Source: Knoxdaviesia capensis
Lineage: Eukaryota > Ascomycota > Sordariomycetes > Microascales > Gondwanamycetaceae
Length of the DNA stretch: 64,000 bases
Direction of reading: 5' to 3'
Assembly (NCBI GenBank): GCA_001510575.1
Contig: LNGK01000007.1
Location: 1,792,151-1,856,150, forward strand
Shown: one piece after another, positions 54,801-64,000 of the stretch
Position numbering within the stretch: the first letter of the stretch is position 1
How the letters are laid out: the number at the start of each line of letters is the position of its first letter
Notes under the pieces: generated by a model
Seen by the model: the letters and a program-made list of their open reading frames with translations, nothing else
Database searches by the model: none
What the model was told of the DNA's origin: nothing
Program-made: the position numbers and the translations under genes

Positions 54801-57542
54801 CACACATATACTGAACATACAGAAGTTGCTCCGGTTCTGTGCCTGGTGCAGATTCTGTACGGGTCGCACTACATAGTGCAGATCGCGAAAAACGCCGACG
54901 TAAAGAGACTTTCAAAAGAGAAGTGGTCTGGGCCGTCGCTGCGTTGACTCCCACCCTGCGAGACGGAGGGAGGGAAATACACTGCTTCACCGTGTATCCA
55001 TATCACTTCCGTCTGGGTTCAAACCCGCTTAATGGGCGGCGCCGGCAGGAAAGGGCTGGAAGCCGAGGAGGTGCAGGCTTCATGCAGGTTCCGGGGTTGC
55101 GGCGGACACACACAGAGTCTTCGGTGTTTTTTTTTCTGTTGGTTGAACAGTGTTGTTGCACGCATGAAGTATTCGAGACACACGTGCCGCATGTCTTCGT
55201 CACGATCACAGGCAAGCCAATCTGACATGCGTGAAATTGCATCTCTGGCTAGCGAGTGTGCCTGAATTGACCATCCAAGCTGCATTTCGCCGGCCTGTCG
55301 TCGACCGGACATTCAATCCAGCCCAAGCATCGCAAAAAGGGGGTGCTTGGTCCAAAGAAGCCTCCCTCATCTTGCCGCCAAAAAGAAATTTCTGCCACTC
55401 ACCTGGAAATTACAGGCTTGGCAGAACCACACTCAGGTTTACAGTATATTCCGTATGTAACTGTCGAGAAGTGTGTGCTGTACGGATACAAGCGCTGTCC
55501 CTGCGGGCTTCCACGAGAGCATTGATGGATGTTCAGTACTGCCACCGTGTCCATCCAATCTCGGAGAATTAAAGGGGTACCCACCCCTGGTCCCCAGATC
55601 CCCCCAAACAAAGTTTGTCTTCGTTATTCTCCCCCGGTTTTTCCGGCCCTTGGTGCATGCGGGTTTGGACAACAGAGAGAAAACTGCAGGAAGTAAGAGG
55701 AGATTCCAGCTCGAAGGTATCACGGCGTGGTAAAGGATTGGCCGGCTGTTCAAGACCCGCCAGATTTGCACCTCCTGTCCCTGCCGCTGACTGCACTGCA
55801 TATCTCTCTGTGTGTGGCTCTCGTCATCATCGCTCATTTCGCCAGGTGGGTGTCAAGCAAGCAAACAAAGCGTGCTCCTCACACCTGATTGGCCTGCCAC
55901 CAGCAGCCCATATCCAGATGTTTTGCCTCACTCTCTCTGTTGTCGTGTTCATCCGAATATCCCACAGGACGCAGGGCGTAGGTTCCAGAACAGACACCCA
56001 AAAAGAAGGCTTGTGTCGATGTTTGTTGTGTCTGGTCATTGCGACGCGAGGGATGGCGCCGGGTGTCCCGCTTTGGCCGGCCCAGCAGTGCTTCTTCTGC
56101 TGTTTCTTCTTCGTCCCAGTTCTCGCCAACTGTGTGTTTCTCCGGCAAGGTTCAAGCCGTGTTGGCCTGGTATCGTCCCCAAAACATCCCAAAGAACAGC
56201 AAAAAAGCAAGACAAAAAACACCCTGTGTGTGTGTGTCGCCTCGACCGTCCCAGAAATCCGTCCTCTGGGATGTGTTTGGCTGGGTTTCCCGCAGATGAA
56301 CCCAGAAGATTGGGTGCTGTACACCTTGTCTCTCTCTCTCTTTCTGGAAATCCACCAAAACAATGTTTCTCATCAGCCTCTTTTGTCCCTTCCTCTCCTC
56401 AGCACGGCTTCTGGCGTCCTTCTTCGCCTGTTCCTCCAGCTGTGTCCGAGCGGTCCGCACTGTGCGCGTGTACATGGGCGATCTCCCTGCACATCCCGCC
56501 TCAGTACCTCGTCCACCGCTGCAATTTCGCGGTGGCGGGGATGTACTCGCCGCCGATGTCCCAAACACCCGCCTGCGAGACACCCCAAGTCTCTGCACAG
56601 TGTGTCGAGAATCTGGCCGTTGTTTTTTCTTCGCTTCACTGCAGAAGACGCGATATGAATAGGAGGAATATATAAACCTAAGCTCGGCTTTTTAGGCACT
56701 GCACAGCCGAGACCGCAGAACAAGCTGAGGGGAAGGAATTTTATACGAGTAAATTAAATCGTCTTTTCCCCTATTATGCGCAGGTTATGCCATCCTCGTC
56801 GGCTTCGCACGGAAACAAACGAGTTCGTAACGTGGACGGGCTGGGCTCTCTTTTCGGTTTGTTCCTGGGAAACAGGGATCCGATTTTACCATCAGACCTG
56901 GTGGTGATGGTTTGCGTGGAAAGGGTGGAGCGCTCGTATCGAGCCGGCACGCAGAAAAGGCACGATCGAAGACCACCTGGTAGGGGGGCCCGAGGCGAAC
57001 CACCGAACGGCGGGTGATCATCCCCAGAGGACAGTCCAAACAGCTCTGCAAGTCTGGACTCTGCACTATCAGAACAAGATACCCACTCGCCGGAGAGCCC
57101 TTTCATCCCTAATTTTATATCGAGTGTTACAGCCTAGTCTCATTTGGGAATTCTGGAAGATCCAGCATCCCTACACAACTTCCACCAGTTCCAGTTGCAT
57201 GGAGGCGACAGACAGGCAGGCAGGTTTATCCCTGGCCGGCCACAATCCTCCGGTGCAAAGAGGCGTTTATTTCCTTCATTCCACTCAGTTTGAAGAGTTG
57301 GGGAACTGAGTGTTTCTCTGTATCTCCATAAAAGCTGGACGGGGGACAACTGATCTCGCTCGGCTCGGTTGTTGATAACGCCTGCCCCTCAAAGCTTTGG
57401 CGGTTTCTTCCACCTCTCCGGTCGGTTATGTCCACAGTTGAACCTGACGCTCAGCCCCCCTCGGCGTTCTTGTGGCCCCCGCCCACCCGTCGTCCACCAG
57501 GACCGCCTTTATGTACAGCACTACCAGTTGGTAGTAACCACG

Positions 57543-57568
57543 AGTACTGTACTGTACTGTACTGTACA
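57543..57568. repeat. GTACT pentanucleotide repeat
   Basis: Four to five tandem copies of GTACT ending in GTACAC. The unit overlaps the palindrome GTAC, so the tract can pair with itself. Confidence 0.85.
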
Positions 57569-58168
57569 CTACAGCACCGCCAGCCGGGGTTTTTTCCGGG
57601 TGTGTTGGCCAAGGATGGGATCGGCGTACAGTTGTGAAAAACGTCCGTCTGTGACACATCGCGCTTTTCTTCTGTCTGGCTGTTGGCTCTTTCGCCTCAG
57701 AATGCGCCATACCATGCACGCCCCCGACGTGTATCTTCCTCTCGGGCCAGACTCTGCATCGGTATGCTGAAGGCCGCTCCTTCGTGGTCGGTGTTTGTTT
57801 GCTGCTGTGCTCCCCACCCGTCCGCTGGAATGTGGAATAGCAAATGTTGAAAAAAAAGCACCGTCCACCAACAACCACTTAATCCTCCACAGACCAGCCC
57901 TCCTCTCCGAGGCCGCCAGGAGAGTATGTGTCCCCGATGTATATAACAAAACCCCGTTGGGACTGACTTGGGTGGCTCCCGTGTGCTTGTTGCATCTATC
58001 TTGCACCTACCGAAAATCTCCCTCTCCCTCTTCCGTCATCCGCCGGACAGGTGGTCTTGAAATCTTGAAATCAAGGGTTGTCGTAAGGGGGAGATAGACC
58101 CCCTTCTTGCTGTTCCCTCAAGGAGTCTGCTGTGCCGTGTGCTGCACCAGCCGGGTTTACTCAGGGGA

Positions 58169-58200
58169 ACAACAAGTGTCTCTCTCTCTCTCTCTCTCTC
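58169..58200. repeat. CT dinucleotide repeat
   Basis: Perfect CT run of about 30 bp in the gene-free region. Confidence 0.9.
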
Positions 58201-60553
58201 ATCCATCCCGTTCTCGTGTGTGTGTGTACTGTACAATGCGCATCGTCACCCCTTAGGTCCTAGCTTGCAGCAGACGTGCTTCAACTTCCAAACAACGCCT
58301 CACAGAGCGAGAGAGTCTGCAGATAGTCAAGAGTCTGCCCCCAGACGAGGAGGCGTTCGCTCTCTTCCCCTCCTGCTCCTCCTGTTTTCCTCCTGCGTCT
58401 CGCTCAACTGTTTGTCTACCAGGGTCCGCTCCTAAGGTTCGCCCGGGGGTTGACGGCTGCCCGCTGGCATGTAGATTACGTGTCTATCCACATTGTTGTT
58501 CATACCAGCCACGAAGTAGCGGTGGCGTCCTGGTGTGTGGGTGGGGGGAGATAGAAGAGCGAATAGAAGAAAAAAAAAAGAAGAAGAAAAAAGAAACCAA
58601 AAAGCCCGCTTTCCTATATCGAATCCTGAAACAGGCAATCCACGAGGAAAAGGGGTGGACATGCCATCCTAAAGCCGCTGTTCAGGGACAGAAAGAAAAA
58701 ATAAAATGAAAATAAAGGAAAATAAAAGATGATAAAAAATAAAAGGAGACGGCGGGATTGTTGAGGCCGCGACTATCATCGGGATGTTAATAAGCCTACG
58801 CTGTTGTGTACAACGGGCTGGTCTCTGGACCTCCGGAGGCATGGCTTGGGCAGTCATGTCGTCAAACCCGTAGGGAAGGTTGCTGACGCCACCACCAAGT
58901 TATAGATACTACCAACCCTAACCCTAGTCATCATGTCAACTTCACATTCACCAGCTATGTCTCCTAAGTTGTCATCGTTGGATATTGGCAGAAATTAAGG
59001 AGAATAAAACTCGCTTATGGGATTGACTACTAGTAGTCCTACTCCAAAGAGTCTCAAATTGACAAGGACAATCCCCCGTTTCTGAGATATGTTCTGTGAG
59101 AGATGGTACGCCTGGGAGAGAGAGATATCAGACTCACGGCGTGACCCCATATCACTCCACGACCCGAGCTGCCTGATACCGAATGTATCTCCGAGCTGAT
59201 GCAATGTATGCCTGTCATCGATCGAGACATTGGAGATGGCTTGGATGGAGCGGGGGGGGGGCTCACACCGGGGCAGCAGGCGAAAGCTGCCTGCACCACA
59301 CGGAAGACACACTTAGGATGCCGATAGCCTCCGAGGAACGGGGGCACGCGCCCTTGTCGATAGCGACTGTTTCATTCTTGCTGTTGTAGCCCGGAGGCCC
59401 TGCTGTACTGGCACCTTTGAGTAAGTCCTATGCTTGCCGGGGGACACGTCGAACGGCGCCGGACCAAGTGAGAATGATTCACGGGGGCAAGTTTGCTGCT
59501 CTGACTCTGGAACTGGATCCCCGAGTCATGGACACAATAATGTTCCTGCTGAATGGTAGCGGTCTGGAGAGCAGAGCTGGATAGGGGGCCTTGCTAGAGT
59601 CACTTGCCAGAATTGCATGTGGGTTGGCAGAGTCCTGCGAGGAGCGACACAGACGGAGGCCGCCCACAGCTATTGTGGTTCTCTCGGGATGCGCATAGAA
59701 GACTCTAGTGCACAATATTACTTGGACTAGCAAACGATGTAAACCCCGCGATGTGCGTGACTTGGTGGACTCCCTGGGTGACTTGCCATTCCGTGTGCCA
59801 TAGTCGGGGGAGTTGGTCCTGGAGACACTGCTCTGCGCCTGTCACTCTCGAAATATACGGGAGTCGCGCCAGTGGACAAGCTTTGAAGCACCAAACCCGG
59901 CTGAACGTACACCTGAACTTCCTGTTAAATGCAATATACTGCCCTCTTTTCTCAATCTGTAGTTGCGCAGATTGCGATTCCATGTTGATGAGCAGTACCA
60001 GCCCCGGGTTTAACCCTAACATACAAACCCATCGTGAGGGCCCTCCTTGTCGGGCCTGATTGACCAATGCCGCTCAACACACGATGAGTCCGAAGGAACA
60101 TGAAAGCCACTTGGCTTGCTGTATTCTGCCTGACCGTTTTGGGGCTCCATTCCAGACTCTTGACTCCAAAGTGCTGTGTACTGACGGCTATGAATCACTC
60201 TTTCTTGTTTTGAGGGGCAAATGAATTCATGTCGTGAATCACTATCTGGCCTCGTCATTTTCTTTTCCACCTTGTTGATAAAAAGCTCCTTGACATATAC
60301 TTCTTCTTTTCCCCCCACCCTCTTTTCCTTTTTTCAGCACCTTGTCTCATGGTAACTTGTGTTAGCCCCATTTCTAGATCTGACTTCATGTCCCTCTTCG
60401 TTGACATGGCGCACTCCTCCTCATGCGACCGGGCCCGCCCTGAGAGCCGCTCTGTCGACTGTCGGGGCCTGATGTCATTTGCTTTCGCATCATCCTGCTC
60501 CGGTCGGTTCTAGAAACCCAACAACAGTAAACACAGAGGTCACCACCACCAAG

Positions 60554-61109
60554 ATGAGCCAGCGATTTTGACGCCGTGGATGGCCACCTGCTGCAACTCT
60601 CCAGCCGGGTCGACCGCGTCGATCGACAAGTAGACAGTAGACCGACTCGCTACTGCGTAAGTTCCAACTTTATATCGATACATACCGGAGTCTCGTGACG
60701 GTATTGGAGGGCTAACTCTAGAGATAGTTACCGTGGTGGCTCGAATACTTCTAGTATGAAGATAGGCAACGCGATATCGCTATATGGTCGCAACGCCTAA
60801 CTGAGCTTGATGCGAAGTGCCCTGACCGGGACTGACATTGTCTTCTTCCCATCGAGCCTCGTTGCCCTCGATTCGTATACGAGTATGTGTCCCTCCCAAC
60901 CTGCTTTAATTCAACTTACTGATAGGTTCCTAGGTGTACAACTCACGGCCCTACGGGATCACCTTGCAAGACTCTGAAATCCTGGTCTTCTGGCTTTAGA
61001 GTTTCGAGACTTTATTCTACGGGAGACACGGTGGAAACAAAAGGTACTTAGAGCTTTCTAGACCGCTATTAGAAGGCAGGCCGATCATGGCAAAACGTCC
61101 CATTCTTGA
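60554..61109 (+). pseudogene. decayed two-exon protein gene, family unknown
   Basis: From an ATG at 60554 one frame reads strongly protein-like but carries stops at 60569, 60638, 60713, 60719, 60725, 60752 and 60833. Clear stretches include Glu-Asp-Arg-Gln-Arg-Asp-Ile-Ala and Leu-Thr-Glu-Leu-Asp-Ala-Lys-Cys-Pro. A GTATGT at 60883 and a TAG at 60923-60925 bound a 43 nt intron, after which the frame resumes (Leu-Thr-Ala-Leu-Arg-Asp-His-Leu-Ala-Arg-Leu) with stops at 60975, 61059 and 61107. Every stop can be explained as a former Trp or Gln codon. The frame may continue further with sparse stops. I do not recognise the protein. It may be an old dispersed gene family or part of a DNA transposon. 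Confidence 0.5.
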
Positions 61110-63541
61110 TATGAGATGGCCATCATCATGTTGTCACACGGGTTGGGAAGGTGTCGGGGCGTACAAGGAAACAGTTGGCTCGCTAGTCTTTGACTCTTAT
61201 TGAACGCCTCGCGGGGTTTCTGGGGCTCTGTTAGCCTAGAAGCAACGGACTCTGACTGGGTGCCCACGTGCTGGGGGAGTTCGCAGCAAGTTTGAATCAA
61301 CGACCTGTTCTATGGCATCCGGCGCTGGGTGTGACATTGCTTCCTCTGGTGACGATACATGATAAGCGTGTGTGGTATACAGGCCGTGGCGGGAACACGG
61401 GACGTGACAATACGGAGAAGACAGTTAGACGTGTCTGCGAGTGAACATCTGGAGACGGATCTAGACAGTACAGTCTGTAGCTGAGGTGGGAGGATACGGA
61501 AGACATTTGCACGGCAGGCTTGCAGCCTGAAGGCGTGTGTTTTGCACTGTTGAGCATCTGCTCTCGAACTTGCGATCAAGCCGTGCCAAGGGCTCACTCA
61601 GTGTCTATCACACGACCCGGGACCTCACCACGGCTGCCATTCCTGGGTGACTGGCGGTTGAGGAGGATAGGGGTGCGGGGTACCGTGTTACAGCCACGCT
61701 GCGGAACACGGATCTTGCGTGACCGGGGGCCCCGAACTCGGCGACTCTGCTATGCGGAACGTTCAGTGCTGCGACGAAGATCTTGAAGTTGTCCTGTATC
61801 GGTGCGCTTTCACGCTTCAGACTATTCTTCCGCCAACATCTCTCTGGGCCAGCAAGGTCTACAACTGAACAGAGGAACGAGGTTCTCGGGTGGAAGGGAT
61901 GTCCGTAAACTCTCAGCAGGGAATCCAGAGTCCGAGTCGAGCACTCACCGACTGTTTACAGCCACCTGGCAAGATTCTTTGTGCTCAAAGAATACAAACA
62001 ACCTCGCCTGCACCACGTTCATATTGGGAGACAATCCCCACCAAGAAGGCCGGGGACTTCGTGTTCTCGCGGATCCTGAATGTCGCACCAGACACACAGG
62101 GTCGTTGGCTCACCGTCTCATGGAGCGGGATATCGCAATCCCAGACACGTCTCTCAACAAAACAGCAAGTAGCAGAGACAGAAGAAACACGGTCGGTTAC
62201 CGTTTTGGATCCGGGCCACCTTTTCGTGCTCCTTTTCCTGCTCAGATCCCAGGGTTATCCCCGGCGGAGATCACAAAGGACGGAAAAGCGGGAACAGCCA
62301 CGCCACGGCTGACGAGATGTGAGAAGTGATCTGCGGATTTCCCTCACATCGCGTTCTGTGCTGGGCTGCCGTCACACACTCATTCCCACGGCTGTCGATC
62401 CCCAGTTTTTTGGCGGTGCTTCTCATTTTACCCGTGATACCACACTGCTGAATCACGTCTCCTGATTTGAAAGATGTACACGCCGGCGTTGTATCTGGTA
62501 CAACCGACGTCGACATTGCGCGTTCACGGATGGAAGTCTTGGACAGAACGCAGGCGCGGCGAGCTTGCGTCGGCTGTTCCCTGCAAGAGGTACTGGAGAC
62601 TTTCTCGGGGCGCGACATTCGTACCGTGCAGGGTTGTGCCAATCCGGCAGGATCTATATATAGCTGATATGGGTATGTACCGGAGCGGAAAACGCCAGCG
62701 AAGAGCCTTGGACGAGCTACATAAAGGTACATAGAGAAAAGAAAACGAGAAGAAAAAAGAAAGAGGAAGAAGGTATTGCGTATTCTCCGCAACAGTGCTA
62801 GAGCGGCATTCCTTTCCGAGCTCCCCGAAACAAAAAGAAGACACCCGTATATGCCGCCGCAAAATCTTCGTTTGCACTGTTCCACCCGGTTCCGTGCCCA
62901 TCTCTGCCCCGCCGTGCCGAGAGATTTTTTGCCCCTCATTCCAGCCCCACCCGCGCCGTGGATGTGTCGTGTGGAAGTCCTGAGGTACTTGCTTGTGAGG
63001 TACCGGTGACAACGCCCGCCGCCAGGGCTGTGCGAAAAGGTGGTCGTCTGGGACGATGCGATTGGGTGAATCAGGGTGCCGCCGTGGGGAAACGGTACAC
63101 ACAGGCCCGCCGCGGTACCTACGGCCGGGTGTACCCTGAACTTGTGCCACTGGTGATTGTGTAGCTGGTGCGGTTGTTCCTGTCTCCATGATTCTCTCAT
63201 GGTGGGACTGACGTGACTGTGTGGCGAAGTCAAGCTTGGCCGGCTGGGATTAGTTATGCTGGTCTTTTTTTTTATGTGTTGCTTGCAGTTTGAAGGTTGG
63301 AAGCTGTAGAGAGCTTCATAAATGGTGCCTGTTTTTCGCGGAGCTTTTTTTTGTGAGGTCGGGATATTTGGGGTTACCTCCACCCCACTTCTCCCACTCT
63401 CATATGATTTCTTCTTCTCTTTTTTCTTCCTTTTCTTTTTCTTTCATCTTCTTTTCATCCCAAGTCTCCTATCTACCTCCAATCTCACCTTTCACCAACG
63501 ACTTTATATATATACACACACACATACATACACTTTTCACA

Positions 63542-64000
63542 ATGGGTGTCACCAAGACCATTCTCCGGGAGGGCTCCGGCCCGTCTCCCGTGGCTGGCCA
63601 GACCGTCAGCATGGAGTACACCGGCTGGCTGAAGGATCCCTCTGCGCCCAACAACAAGGGCAAGCAGTGAGTTTCATGAGTGTCTCTTTTCAACGACTCA
63701 AGGTGACAGCTTCTAACCAATGCTTGCGCCCATCTTCTCCAGGTTCGACTCGTCCGTCGGCCGGGGCGACTTCCTCACCCGCATCGGCGTTGGCCAGGTC
63801 ATCCGGGGTCCGTATCCCGAAGTCTCCCCACCACTCGCCACACTCCTGACACCTATACTGACTTTGTTGTTGCTTGGGCCCGAAAAAATAGGATGGGATG
63901 AGGGTGTTGTCACCATGAAGCTTGGCGAGAAGGCCACTCTTGACATTACCAGGTTCGTGTGTTTTGAACGTGTTGCCCCCCCCCACATCAGTGCCTGTTA
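63542..64000 (+). CDS. FKBP12-type peptidyl-prolyl isomerase, 3' end missing
   Basis: Exons 63542-63666, 63743-63807 and 63892-63952 are read; a fourth intron-exon part continues past the window. FKBP12 proteins isomerise prolyl bonds and are the receptors of FK506 and rapamycin. The visible chain has the drug-pocket residues of the family: Tyr of Met-Glu-Tyr-Thr-Gly, Phe-Asp-Ser-Ser, Gly-Val-Gly-Gln-Val-Ile-Arg-Gly-Trp-Asp-Glu-Gly and Leu-Gly-Glu-Lys-Ala-Thr. A short insert (Pro-Ser-Ala-Pro-Asn-Asn-Lys-Gly-Lys) before Phe-Asp-Ser-Ser places it with the second fungal FKBP12 subtype rather than the shortest form. No signal peptide is present, so it is cytosolic. The splice donor after exon 2 is GTCCGT, weaker than the others. 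A CT-rich tract precedes the ATG. Confidence 0.92.

Larger units (their letters stand above)
48832..63541. other. 14.7 kb region with no intact gene
   Basis: The first 1.2 kb is probably the leader and promoter of the MSB2-type gene. A purine-rich plus strand at 50020-50380 marks a CT tract on the minus strand. Beyond that are poly-T (51112-51153), GT (51819-51858), GTACT (57543-57568) and CT (58169-58200) simple repeats, many small overlapping ORFs, and degraded coding sequence (60554-61109, perhaps also 59000-60070 on the minus strand). A CT tract at 63380-63480 belongs to the FKBP promoter. No recognised tRNA, rRNA or domain-bearing gene was found. Confidence 0.5.

Noticed and set aside
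55010..55035. tRNA B-box-like GGTTCAAACCC
   Set aside because: The flanking bases do not form a T-arm stem and no A box or acceptor stem is present.
55615..56675. Two overlapping plus-strand ORFs of 347 and 287 codons
   Set aside because: Both frames are open mainly because the plus strand is pyrimidine-rich and stops need purines. No domain, signal peptide or sensible composition is visible in either.
58910..58926. CCCTAA-like telomere words
   Set aside because: Only two units. Similar short words at 18400-18460 and 60003-60020 are also isolated, so no internal telomere array is supported.
62271..63383. 370-codon minus-strand ORF upstream of the FKBP gene
   Set aside because: It runs through the FKBP promoter CT tract, has no recognised motif and its composition is that of random translated sequence.

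Overview
The window looks like nuclear DNA from a filamentous ascomycete (Pezizomycotina, probably near the Eurotiales). Genes carry short 45-115 nt GT-AG introns. Start codons sit behind pyrimidine-rich leaders. Recognised proteins (chorismate mutase, MDV1, VPS17, COP9 subunit 6, an MSB2-type signalling mucin) are fungal orthologues, and a retrotransposon shows repeat-induced point mutation (RIP). The order-level placement is inference from remembered family resemblance, not from a search.

Layout. 1-1904: gene-poor flank with possible degraded coding sequence on the minus strand. 1905-7558: a complete Ty1/Copia LTR element with 192 bp LTRs and a 5 bp target duplication (AAAGC), destroyed by CpA-to-TpA mutation. 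7559-14697: no convincing gene, ending in a long CT-rich promoter tract. 14698-27477: a compact cluster of MFS drug transporter (+), BCP1 (+), chorismate mutase (-), MDV1 (+) and VPS17 (+). 27478-36299: 8.8 kb with no recognised gene and one weak small ORF. 36300-48831: zinc polyol/alcohol dehydrogenase (+), CSN6 (-), a 1203-residue Gln/His/Pro-rich protein with a putative helix-turn-helix (+), and an MSB2-type mucin (-). 48832-63541: a 14.7 kb desert holding microsatellites and a stop-ridden two-exon pseudogene. 63542-64000: the 5' part of an FKBP12-type prolyl isomerase cut by the window edge.

The genes are mostly housekeeping and do not form a pathway cluster: aromatic amino-acid synthesis, mitochondrial fission, retromer sorting, ribosomal-protein chaperoning, deneddylation, osmotic/surface signalling and polyol metabolism. 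No biosynthetic cluster, CRISPR array, rRNA or tRNA was seen. For each gene I read exon boundaries by hand; for every complete gene the summed exon length is a multiple of three.

The most unusual features are two opposite mutational signatures. The Copia element has lost nearly all CpA/TpG except in CAC/GTG context, while about 840 bp directly upstream of the Gln-rich gene has lost nearly all CpG but keeps CpA/TpG.
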